A DNA stretch of 64,000 bases from UBA868 sp016776875 (lineage in GTDB: Bacteria > Pseudomonadota > Gammaproteobacteria > Arenicellales > UBA868), in the NCBI GenBank assembly GCA_051201585.1, contig CP179198.1:1612001-1676000 (forward strand), in the 5' to 3' direction. Every line of letters starts with the position of its first letter. Within the stretch, counting starts at the first letter, position 1. Of this stretch, positions 38,722-51,385 are shown piece by piece. The translations under genes were made by a program, and so were the position numbers. The notes under the pieces were generated by a model. That model was given only the letters and a program-made list of their open reading frames with translations. It was not told the origin of the DNA and did not search any database.

Positions 38722-39629
38722 CTAAAGGAGTGAATCGCTGGCATTCTGCTCAATATATCGCTGAATATATTCCGAGAAAACTTGCCGAACCACTCGAGTC
38801 ACTTTACCACCGCCCTCTGGGAAATTCAGTCGCTCGCCGTTCAAAAGCGTCAGCGATGCACACGGCATCACCTCTCGAGTTGCGCTGGTCACAAAACATT
38901 CAGAGGCATCAAGTAATTCATTTACGTGAATATCCTCTTCAATGCTATCCACATCGGCCTCTTTCAGCGCTTTGTGGATATGCTTTTTTGTTAGGCCTTT
39001 CAGGTTTCCTGCCCCAGGCGTCACGAGACGACCGCGTATCACAAACCACACATTGCTATTTGCCGCCTCTGTCACAAAACCATCCCGACTCAACATGACG
39101 CAGTCATCAGCTCCGCCTGACGAGCCTCAGTCAGCCCCATAATATTGTTCAGATAGTTTCCTCCTTTAATATTCGGGTCGAGCGCGTTGGCCGGATTCCT
39201 TCTGACTGTAGGGATCGTCATATGCATCCCGCGATCATAAAACACAGCGTTATGGCTCGGTAGCGTGTTCACAATAATGACATAGCGTGTTTTTAGGCTC
39301 GGGTCAGGATACAGATCAACCTGACCGTCTCCACGAGTGATCTGGTAACGAACATATGCATCTTCATTCTGCTTTACACCTGCAATTTTGGCGGTGCGTT
39401 TAATCTCAAGTAATAATTCTTCTCTCGATTGACTGATCTGCATCTGAATAAGTCTTGCCGAGTTCTCAAGACGCTCGAAGTGATCATCAAGAAAAAGGGG
39501 CACTCCTCTGTAGGTTCGAAACACCTCATACACCGAGTCTCCGTAAAGAAATCCCCGGTCGAGAACCGGGATTGAAGCTTCCCGGGCAGGCCGGATAAGA
39601 CCGTCGACATTAATGGTGGGCGCAATCAT
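38722..39629 (-). CDS. Class IV aminotransferase (D-amino-acid aminotransferase-like), frameshifted
   Basis: Fold-type IV PLP enzyme. The N-terminal piece has VLDRGFLYGDSVYEVFRTY and the PLP-Lys segment NIKGGNYLNNIM, and ends after EARQAELMTASC; the C-terminal piece (DDCVMLSRDGFVTEAANSNVW onward, broken by frame) carries the TEAANSNVW motif. One base missing in the GG run near 39113 gives QAGADDCVMLSRDG and a protein of about 303 residues. D-amino-acid aminotransferase is favoured by the adjacent ddl; branched-chain aminotransferase or aminodeoxychorismate lyase remain possible. Confidence 0.85.
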
Positions 39630-39797
39630 TGTATAAGAAGTCTCTCGATATACTGGTGGACCATCGAAACCCGTGACGGTTTCGGCAAACTCGTGAAGGG
39701 GTTAAAGCATTATATTATCGCTCTCGAGTCAATGGGGAATCGCGATGTATCTTAAAACCCCAGATCACCCCTCTACCGGTTCCCATCATAAACGCAG

Positions 39798-40706
39798 ATG
39801 AAAATTAACCAAATATTTCATAACGGACATCAAGGTTTGGCAAGGGTCGCCTGTCTTCTTGGTGGTGCGGTTTGGGGCTTGTACTGGATTCCGTTACGCA
39901 CCCTGGATAGTACTGGCATCAGCGGGGCCTGGGCGTCGGCTTTATTTAATCTCATTGCGCTTGTATTTCTTGCGCCGCTTATTTTGATTAGATTAAGACC
40001 CCTGCTTGCTGGGGGGTTACAAATCCAGTTAACCGGCGCAACCCTCGGTCTCACGCTTCTCGTATATGCCACCGCGTTCCTGTACACCGATGTGGTTCAT
40101 GCTATTTTGCTGTATTACCTGACGCCGATCTGGGGCGCTTTGTTTGGACGCCTATGGCTTAAAGAAAAAATTTCTCCCGACCAACTTGTTGGAATCGGGT
40201 TTGGAATAGTCGGCATGATGGTTATTTTGCATATTGACGAAGGCTTTCCGTGGCCGCGCAATATTGGTGACTGGATGGCACTTAGCGCCGGAATCCTTTG
40301 GGCACTCGGCGCAACGATGACACGTCGATTTCCGGAACAACATACGCTTGATATTGTCAGTACATGGTTTCTGTGGTGCACCATTTTTGCCATTATCGCG
40401 GGACTGATCTTTCAAGGATCGCAGAGCATTCCAGAGCTCGTAACAATGATCCCCGTCGTCTATTGGATAATCCCCATCGTTGCGTTGATCGTGATCCCCA
40501 CGTTCATTGCAATTACCTGGGGCCTTCCACAACTCAATCCAGGAACCTCGGGGCTTCTTTTTATGACCGAGATTAGCGTGGTCACTGTTTCTGCAGCAAT
40601 TTTAACCGACGAACATATCGGGGTTCGCGAACTCTTGGGTGTCGTTCTGATCAGTCTTGCCGGTCTTGCAGAAGTGATCCTGCCCCGTCTAAGGCGGGCA
40701 CATTAA
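39798..40706 (+). CDS. EamA/DMT-family permease
   Basis: Inner-membrane protein of 302 residues with about ten membrane segments in two EamA repeats (AVWGLYWIPLR near residue 25, and GILWALGATMTRRF near 165). The closing ISVVTVSAAILTDEHIGVRELLGVVLI is typical, given here across repeats. Members export metabolites or amino acids; substrate unknown. The 168-base gap before it holds a small GAAACC/GGTTTC hairpin only. Confidence 0.87.
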   Translation: MKINQIFHNGHQGLARVACLLGGAVWGLYWIPLRTLDSTGISGAWASALFNLIALVFLAPLILIRLRPLLAGGLQIQLTGATLGLTLLVYATAFLYTDVVHAILLYYLTPIWGALFGRLWLKEKISPDQLVGIGFGIVGMMVILHIDEGFPWPRNIGDWMALSAGILWALGATMTRRFPEQHTLDIVSTWFLWCTIFAIIAGLIFQGSQSIPELVTMIPVVYWIIPIVALIVIPTFIAITWGLPQLNPGTSGLLFMTEISVVTVSAAILTDEHIGVRELLGVVLISLAGLAEVILPRLRRAH

Positions 40707-40716
40707 AGCGCCGGAT

Positions 40717-41004
40717 CTAGGGTTTATTCTTAGGCTGACCAGCGCTTTTTTTGCCCCGGTTATCGGGATGCTCCGGAAATGAGGTCCCAGGAAACCAGAC
40801 GCTCCATGCTGGGAAATTCTGGCTATCTGATGCGCCCAGTCTCGAATCGCGGGATTTTGGATAATTTGATTGTCGACTCACCTTTGGATGTCGACGACTA
40901 AACCATCGCTCCGCGAGTCGGGTCAAACTTCCGCGCTCGCCTACCGACTGTCCTTCCTGGGTCGTGTATGTCTTGTCATATTGCAGTGGTTTTCTACTCA
41001 TCAT
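40717..41004 (-). CDS. Small basic hypothetical protein
   Basis: A 95-codon frame rich in Arg, Lys, Ser and Pro with no recognised domain, no signal peptide and no membrane segment (MMSRKPLQYDKTYTTQEGQ at the N-terminus). It converges with the EamA gene. No strong ribosome site is seen. It may be real or a chance frame. Confidence 0.4.
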   Translation of the reverse strand: MMSRKPLQYDKTYTTQEGQSVGERGSLTRLAERWFSRRHPKVSRQSNYPKSRDSRLGASDSQNFPAWSVWFPGTSFPEHPDNRGKKSAGQPKNKP

Positions 41005-41140
41005 GCGTCCGGTGTATCGTAAATAGCAATCAACAACAGCAGTCGCGATTCTAAAACACGGGGTCGAAAAATAGTATCGATTTGAAACACAGCTATCGAA
41101 GATGTTTTAATAAACGCCAACCTTAAAAAAACGGAGCTTA

Positions 41141-41473
41141 ATGATGAGCGTAGTCGAAAATATCCTAACCGCGTGGGACAAAACTATGGAGACAAACGAT
41201 CCAGCCCATCTCGGCGCCTATCTAGACGAGACGTTTGAATTTTTGAGTTCTGACGACTCTGTCAACTCAAAGGCGGAAACACTGGAGTGGTCAGCGGCCG
41301 GTGGGCTCCGGATCGGAAACTTCAAAACGGTATACGAAGACGATAATGTGAGTTGTGCGACCCACAGTGTCACGGAAGATGGTGCCGGACCCTCGACCGT
41401 CATGTGTTTCGTAAAGCATCAAAAAGGAAAAGCAACGTTCTGGAAAATCCTGCGCGCATTTTCCGCCGAATAG
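41141..41473 (+). CDS. NTF2/SnoaL-like small protein
   Basis: 110 residues, preceded by CGGAG at a good distance from ATGATG. The N-terminal helix VENILTAWDKTMETND, a Y-L-D-E-T-F-E-F strand and the closing KGKATFWKILRAF suggest the cone-shaped SnoaL/NTF2 fold seen in small polyketide-cyclase-like or nuclear-transport-like proteins. No catalytic assignment is possible. Stands alone just before the rRNA terminator. Confidence 0.65.
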   Translation: MMSVVENILTAWDKTMETNDPAHLGAYLDETFEFLSSDDSVNSKAETLEWSAAGGLRIGNFKTVYEDDNVSCATHSVTEDGAGPSTVMCFVKHQKGKATFWKILRAFSAE

Positions 41474-41581
41474 GTCTCTCTATAATTGAACTTGTAAAAC
41501 GCTCTTACTAGGCATTGCGCACTGAATTGGTCGAGAGATGTCGTCCCTTGAGAATCGTTTACGTTCCTGACATAAAGGCAT

Positions 41582-41611
41582 AAAAACCCAAGACAAAAGC
41601 CTTGGGTTTTT
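41582..41611 (-). terminator. Intrinsic terminator after the distal 5S copy
   Basis: AAAAACCCAAG and CTTGGGTTTTT form an 11-base stem with an 8-base loop and T-rich flanks on both strands. It can stop the rRNA/sulfatase side and the gene at 41141 coming from the left. Confidence 0.85.
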
Positions 41612-41617
41612 AAAAAA

Positions 41618-41737
41618 ATGCGTGGCAGCGTCCTACTTTCACATGGGGAAACCCCACACTATCATCGGCGCTATGCGTTTTCACTTCTGAGTTCGGAATG
41701 GATTCAGGTGGTTCCCACACGCTATTGCCGCTAGGCA
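41618..41737 (-). rRNA. rrf: 5S ribosomal RNA, distal second copy
   Basis: 120 bases, differing from the first copy (44361-44480) at about three positions. Two of these, at 41622 and 41732, fall in helix I, giving a C-C and an A-C mismatch where the first copy pairs fully. It sits about 100 bases downstream of the sulfatase stop and 2.6 kb from the rest of the operon. It may be a decaying duplicate. Confidence 0.85.
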
Positions 41738-41835
41738 AGCTTTGTGTCTAATTGACTAATCAATCAGTCTCCGATCAAAGCAGTCTGTCATGATTCGAGA
41801 ATCGCACTCTCGCCGACCAAAGTATCCTCCCCTTG

Positions 41836-44199
41836 TCACGGTGTCGCCGTGTCAATTGTCACACGCTTCACCGAACCCGTGAACCTTGAGTCACGAACGT
41901 TTTCAAACGCGGCTACGACCTGCGTCGCGTCGTCCTTGCCTACATCGGCCGTCTCGTCACCAGAGAACACAGCCGGCGTGGTGCGCTCTACCCGTCCCTC
42001 TCCGACCTTCTCGCCATTCACGTACAGCGTTGCCAACCCGCCTTTGCCCGTGCCACCGCCGTCATAGGCGAACTCCAGTTTGACCTCGGCCGGGCCTTTC
42101 GGCAGGGATTCATCTGATGCAATGGTGTATTTCTCGAGACCAAAAAAGTTATAGGTATAGGCAGGCTTGCCGCCATCCATGTAAAGCGCCCAGCCTCCGA
42201 ACTTGCCGCCTTGGGTCAAGATGATGCCGCGGTCGTCCCCGGCGAGTTCAAGTTGGGCCGTAATGGTCTTGGAGCGGTTCTTGATATTGATAAAGGTGTT
42301 CTCAAGCATGCCGTCCATGCCGTCAGCCAATGTCAGGCTGGTGCGACCGTCCATCAGATCGGGTCGCCCTGCCTGCGCCGGATCGAACCGCTCATAGCGT
42401 CGGTCATCCAGCGGGAAGACATTGTTGGCGATCGCTTCGCGCTCAAAAATCCCCTGCAGTTCAAGCAGCTTCTCAGGATTCTCCGCTGCAAGGTCATTGG
42501 TCAGACTGAAATCAACGGTGGTGTCGTAGAGCTCCCAGATATCTTCCTGCAACGTGCGGATGGGGGTGGGATGCCAAGGCACGCCGTGAACCACGCGGGC
42601 TAGCCAGCCTTCGTGATAAATCGCCCGGTTACCAAACATTTCAAAGTATTGCGTGGTGTGACGATCTTCCGCATCCGCATCGTCCGTGGCATAGAGCAGA
42701 CTCACGCCATCCATGGGCAACTGCGGGATGCCGTTGATCGTATCCGGCATCGGTAACCCAGTTGCCTCCAACACCGTGGGGCCGATGTCGTTCACGTGAG
42801 ACCACTGGCTACGCACCTCGCCACGTGACTTAAAGCCATTCGGCCAGTGCATCACCATGCCGTTGCGGGTGCCGCCGTAATCCCCCGCCACCTGCTTGGT
42901 CCATTTAAAGGGCGTGTCGGTCGCCACTGTCCAACCCGCGGCCATATGCGGGAAGGAATCCGGGCCGCCCCAGTCATCGGCGATCGCGAGCATGCTCTCA
43001 ACGGTCTCAACGCCGAAAATGCCGTTGAGACTGAGCATCTCGTTGAAGGTGCCGATCAAACCCCCTTCCGCGCTGGAACCGTTGTCGCCCATGATGTAAA
43101 CGAACAATGTGTTGTCCAGCTCACCGATGTCATCAATTGCATCCACCAAACGGCCGATCTCCACATCGGTGTGCTCCATAAAGCCGGAAAAGGTTTCCAT
43201 CTGTACTTCAAAGAGCTGTTGCTCCTGCTCATTGAGGGCATCCCATTCCTTGATTTCATCTGGCTTGTCAGCCAACACAGTGTGTTCAGGGACGATTCCC
43301 ATCGCTTTTTGTTTGGCCAATGTCTCTTCACGCAGGGCGTCCCAGCCAGCAGCAAATCGGCCCTTGTACTTGTCCCGCCAGATCTCGGGGGCATGGTGGG
43401 GTGCGTGGACCGCGCCGGGTGCGTAGTAGATGAAGAAAGGTTTATCGGGTGTCATGGCCTGCTGGAAACGCACCCAGGAGACCGCTTGGTTGGTCATATC
43501 GGTCGTAAAGTGATAATCGGGGTCGTCCTCACGCTCAACCTTCGTGACACCGTCGAAAATTACCGGGTCCCACTGGTTGGTCTCACCGGCAATAAAGCCG
43601 TAGAACTTGTCAAAGCCCGAGTTAGTGGGCCAGCGGAAGAAAGGACCGGAGACTGAGGTCTCCCACGGCGCCGTTTCGTGCCACTTACCAAAAGCCGCCG
43701 TGCTGTAGCCATTTTGTCGCAGAATCTCAGCGTAGTACTTGGCGTTGTCGGGGCGCCGGCCCTGATTACCCGAGAAACCGGTCGCGATCTCCATCACGGA
43801 ACCCACGTTGACCCTGTGGTGATTGCGCCCGGCGAGCAACGATGCCCGGGTAGGCGAGCACAGCGCTGTGGTGTGGAACTGGTTAAAGCGCAGGCCGTTT
43901 TCCGCCAGCTGAGAAAAGGTGGGCGTCTCGATCGCGCCGCCAAAGGGCTCTGTGGCACCAAAGCCAATGTCATCAATCAACACAATGACCACATTGGGTG
44001 CGCCCTCGGGGGGTGTGATATTAAAAGGCGGCGGCGGTGTCACATTGCGCGCATCCAACTCAGTGATCGGCTGACTCTGAAGAGGCTGAATTGGCAGCGA
44101 TGTCCTATCGAGGGTTGCCTCCTGTGCTGACACATTGCTCGCATTTCCTATGGCGAACGCGAAGGAGCAAGTGATTAAGAATGGAGCGAATGTTTTCAT
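41836..44199 (-). CDS. Secreted arylsulfatase (formylglycine type)
   Basis: 787-residue sulfatase with a Sec signal peptide (residues 1-26, ending NASNVSA). Cys114 in the CSPTRASLLAGR motif is the residue converted to formylglycine; NVVIVLIDDIGFG supplies metal-binding Asp residues and APGAVHAPHHAP a catalytic Lys/His region. A C-terminal beta-rich extension (about residues 640-780) follows the sulfatase core. It hydrolyses sulfate esters, likely from marine polysaccharides or small aryl sulfates. ATG 44199 has AGGAA upstream. The gene is visibly GC-richer than its neighbours and lies between two 5S copies, pointing to acquisition. Confidence 0.9.
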   Translation of the reverse strand: MKTFAPFLITCSFAFAIGNASNVSAQEATLDRTSLPIQPLQSQPITELDARNVTPPPPFNITPPEGAPNVVIVLIDDIGFGATEPFGGAIETPTFSQLAENGLRFNQFHTTALCSPTRASLLAGRNHHRVNVGSVMEIATGFSGNQGRRPDNAKYYAEILRQNGYSTAAFGKWHETAPWETSVSGPFFRWPTNSGFDKFYGFIAGETNQWDPVIFDGVTKVEREDDPDYHFTTDMTNQAVSWVRFQQAMTPDKPFFIYYAPGAVHAPHHAPEIWRDKYKGRFAAGWDALREETLAKQKAMGIVPEHTVLADKPDEIKEWDALNEQEQQLFEVQMETFSGFMEHTDVEIGRLVDAIDDIGELDNTLFVYIMGDNGSSAEGGLIGTFNEMLSLNGIFGVETVESMLAIADDWGGPDSFPHMAAGWTVATDTPFKWTKQVAGDYGGTRNGMVMHWPNGFKSRGEVRSQWSHVNDIGPTVLEATGLPMPDTINGIPQLPMDGVSLLYATDDADAEDRHTTQYFEMFGNRAIYHEGWLARVVHGVPWHPTPIRTLQEDIWELYDTTVDFSLTNDLAAENPEKLLELQGIFEREAIANNVFPLDDRRYERFDPAQAGRPDLMDGRTSLTLADGMDGMLENTFINIKNRSKTITAQLELAGDDRGIILTQGGKFGGWALYMDGGKPAYTYNFFGLEKYTIASDESLPKGPAEVKLEFAYDGGGTGKGGLATLYVNGEKVGEGRVERTTPAVFSGDETADVGKDDATQVVAAFENVRDSRFTGSVKRVTIDTATP

Positions 44200-44321
44200 C
44201 AAAGTTTCCTGAGAGCTTTTATTATTTGATCGAGTTTTCTACACAGATAAGTCTATCGGAATTTTGGCGCCGATAAATCGCTTAAAAGTCGATAAATCCG
44301 TAAAAAACTGGGCAAAAAACG

Positions 44322-44352
44322 AAAAGCCCCGGGATTTCTCCACGGGGCTTTT
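44322..44352 (-). terminator. Intrinsic terminator after the proximal 5S
   Basis: AAGCCCCG and CGGGGCTT stem followed on the minus strand by CTTTTCGTTTTTT. It closes the canonical rRNA operon immediately upstream of the sulfatase gene. Confidence 0.85.
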
Positions 44353-44360
44353 TGTATTTA

Positions 44361-44480
44361 ATGCCTGGCAGTGTCCTACTTTCACATGGGGAAACCCCAC
44401 ACTATCATCGGCGCTATGCGTTTTCACTTCTGAGTTCGGAATGGATTCAGGTGGTTCCCACACGCTATTGCCGCCAGGCA
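44361..44480 (-). rRNA. rrf: 5S ribosomal RNA, proximal copy
   Basis: 120-base 5S rRNA at the normal position after 23S. Helix I (TGCCTGGCGG with its complement) is fully paired and the central CCGAACTCAGAAGTGAAA-type loop E region is present in recognisable form. Confidence 0.95.
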
Positions 44481-44576
44481 AGCTTTGTGTCTAACTGGAT
44501 AACCAGTTAGACGAATAAGGTAGTGATAAGACGGTGTTACTGCGGTAAACAGCATACCAGTCTTCTTGGGTGTTAT

Positions 44577-47481
<2,905 letters not shown>

Positions 47482-47598
47482 ATATAACCCCAAGAAGACT
47501 GAACTCCTTGGGATCGAACTTACTAGTAAATGCTGGTATACCCAGTAAAGTTTCCTCCCCGAAGGGATTTCACTTCACCGTCGTATATCACTACCCTA

Positions 47599-47612
47599 AT
47601 TTTTAAAGAACG
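47599..47612 (-). promoter_or_regulatory. boxA-like antitermination site before 23S
   Basis: On the minus strand GTTCTTTAAAA, matching the boxA core TGCTCTTTA-type used by the rRNA antitermination complex, in the spacer between tRNA-Ala and 23S. Confidence 0.6.
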
Positions 47613-47674
47613 TTCCCGACCGTTGCTGATCAAGGGATAAACAACAATATCTGATGATACTGTTGTTTATCACC

Positions 47675-47750
47675 TGGTGGAGCCAGGCGGGATCGAACCG
47701 CCGACCCCCTGCTTGCAAAGCAGGTGCTCTCCCAGCTGAGCTATGGCCCC
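47675..47750 (-). tRNA. tRNA-Ala (TGC)
   Basis: 76 bases including an encoded CCA. Anticodon loop TTTGCAA gives TGC; acceptor GGGGCCA pairs with TGGCTCC. Located in the 16S-23S spacer. Confidence 0.97.
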
Positions 47751-47770
47751 GAATTTCCTGCTACGGAATT

Positions 47771-47847
<77 letters not shown>

Positions 47848-47907
47848 GCGGTCACGGATATAAACAGGCAGATTGTGTGGACGCTCTTACGTCGTACCGA
47901 TTGCTTT

Positions 47908-49463
<1,556 letters not shown>

Positions 49464-49596
49464 AAGATTTTTTTCCGGATAACTCGACCGGGGGGTCTTG
49501 TTATTCCGGAGTGCGTCGCATTCACCGAAATGAATACTCCACACAACTACTGTTGTCGGAATCGGACGCAAAAGCGCCCACACAATCTGCCTGTAA

Positions 49597-49610
49597 ATTG
49601 TTAAAGATCA
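49597..49610 (-). promoter_or_regulatory. boxA antitermination site in the rRNA leader
   Basis: On the minus strand TGATCTTTAACAA, close to the boxA consensus, about 135 bases upstream of 16S and 40 bases after the promoter. Confidence 0.7.
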
Positions 49611-49648
49611 AGGCGCACCCGAGAAGGGGGTTGCCTGAAGAGGTGCGG

Positions 49649-49677
49649 ATTATACAGATTAGTTACAGACTGTCCAA
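49649..49677 (-). promoter_or_regulatory. rRNA operon promoter
   Basis: On the minus strand TTGGAC, a 17-base spacer and a perfect TATAAT, about 185 bases upstream of 16S. The start point would be near 49641. The interval 49464-49787 is otherwise only leader and the tyrS flank. Confidence 0.85.
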
Positions 49678-49787
49678 TCTATTTTGATGTTTTTTGCATC
49701 TTTTTTAGTAGCTCCGATTCAATTGCTGCCCACCCCAACCAGGCCTGTCACAAAAGCCCGCATAAAAAGGCTCAAAACAACGCGTCA

Positions 49788-51005
49788 CTACTGAATTCGA
49801 ATTCTCGCGATTCGACGTTTACCCACCTGCAATACGCCTTCAGTCCCCGGCACGAGTTCGAGTTTTGGGTCTTCAAGCCGCTCTCCATCAAAGCGCACGG
49901 CGCCCTGTTTAATGAGGCGTATTGCCTCGGAAGTGCTGGCAGCGAAATTCACACCCTTAATGACACGCGCAATACCGAGCGCCCCTCCTCCAGATTCAAC
50001 AACTTTCTCTTCTAGATCGTCAGGTAAGGCGCCTTGGGTAAATCGGTCAACAAAAGCCTGATGGGCTTTCCGGGCATCCGATGAATGATGAAAACGCGCA
50101 ACGATCTCCGTAGCGAGTTCGAACTTAATATCACGTGGGTTTTTCCCATCATCCGCCGCTTTGCGCAGCATTTCTATCTCTTCGAGCGTCTTAAAGCTTA
50201 ACAATTCAAAATAACGCCACATAAGGTCATCGGAGATCGACATGAGCTTGCCGAACATATCTTCAGGCTGATCCGTTATCCCTACAATATTTCCGAGGGA
50301 CTTGGACATCTTCTGTACCCCATCAAGCCCCTCAAGCAATGGCAGCGTGATAACGACCTGACTCGGCTGTCCATATTGCTTTTGCAATTCTCGCCCTACC
50401 AGCAAATTAAACTTTTGATCTGTTCCGCCCATCTCGATGTCAGACCGGAGTGCAACCGAATCATAGCCCTGCATCAACGGATAGAGAAATTCATGAATCG
50501 CGATCGGCTGGCCGCCGCGATAGCGCTTGTCAAAATCATCCCTTTCGAGCATCCGCGCGACGGTATGCCGTGCTGCCAATCGAATAATGCCCTCGGCACC
50601 CAGGTCATTACACCACTCAGAATTAAACGCGACTGTGGTCTTATCCGGATCCAAAATCTTAAAGACCTGCGCTTTGTAAGTCGCTGCATTGGACTTAATC
50701 TCGTCTTCGGAAAGCGCAGGCCGAGTGACGTTTTTACCGCTGGGATCACCAATCATCCCTGTGAAGTCACCGATCAGAAAGACAACATCGTGTCCTAATT
50801 GCTGAAATTGCCGCATCTTGTTGATAATTACGGTATGCCCTAAATGTAAATCGGGCGCGGTTGGGTCAAAGCCCACTTTGATGCGCAGCGGACGATCAAG
50901 CGATAACCGTTCAACCAACTCCGTCTCAACCAGAACCTCCTCGGTTCCTCTTTTAAGCTCAGCGAGAATCTCTTGGGCTGACTCGGTTGTAATGTTTTTG
51001 CTCAT
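49788..51005 (-). CDS. tyrS: Tyrosyl-tRNA synthetase
   Basis: Class I aminoacyl-tRNA synthetase of 405 residues, the longer gammaproteobacterial (TyrZ-like) form. The HIGH equivalent is DPTAPDLHLGHTV, the KMSKS motif is VQKMSKSLGN, and a C-terminal S4 RNA-binding domain (about residues 340-400, AIRLIKQGAVRFDGE) is present. It precedes the rRNA operon in the same direction, as in Pseudomonas. Confidence 0.96.
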   Translation of the reverse strand: MSKNITTESAQEILAELKRGTEEVLVETELVERLSLDRPLRIKVGFDPTAPDLHLGHTVIINKMRQFQQLGHDVVFLIGDFTGMIGDPSGKNVTRPALSEDEIKSNAATYKAQVFKILDPDKTTVAFNSEWCNDLGAEGIIRLAARHTVARMLERDDFDKRYRGGQPIAIHEFLYPLMQGYDSVALRSDIEMGGTDQKFNLLVGRELQKQYGQPSQVVITLPLLEGLDGVQKMSKSLGNIVGITDQPEDMFGKLMSISDDLMWRYFELLSFKTLEEIEMLRKAADDGKNPRDIKFELATEIVARFHHSSDARKAHQAFVDRFTQGALPDDLEEKVVESGGGALGIARVIKGVNFAASTSEAIRLIKQGAVRFDGERLEDPKLELVPGTEGVLQVGKRRIARIRIQ

Positions 51006-51265
51006 ATCAGGCGAAGTTTAACTGACACTTTTTTTTCTTGCCCTTCTTTCTTAAAAAAAGTGTCGTCATACAAAGATAAAAGGTACAGCGATTGATGATT
51101 ACAGGGCGACTCTATCTTTCCATGTTTGACGTAAGGCTTGCTTCGCTTTTGCTGGAAATCTTCCCCGGTTAATGCGAGTTCCTGACTGCCCACAATAATC
51201 CCCCCTACCCTGCTATCGACATGGCGATTTATGTCATCTGGATAAAGAATTACAGCAGTGCTCAT
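51002..51265 (-). CDS. Hypothetical small protein overlapping tyrS
   Basis: An 87-codon frame with no recognised domain. Its TGA overlaps the tyrS ATG as ATGA, which would couple the two, but there is no good ribosome site before its ATG and the sequence is unlike known leader proteins. It may be chance. Confidence 0.3.
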   Translation of the reverse strand: MSTAVILYPDDINRHVDSRVGGIIVGSQELALTGEDFQQKRSKPYVKHGKIESPCNHQSLYLLSLYDDTFFKKEGQEKKVSVKLRLI

Positions 51266-51385
51266 TTTTAGAGAAACTACTTTAAAAGGGGTTTACAAAT
51301 TACTTTGACGTATGAATAAGGTGAATGTAAATTATGCGCACCTTGGGCGCCGGCAGCGCCTTTTTAATGTTCACCTTCAAAACGC

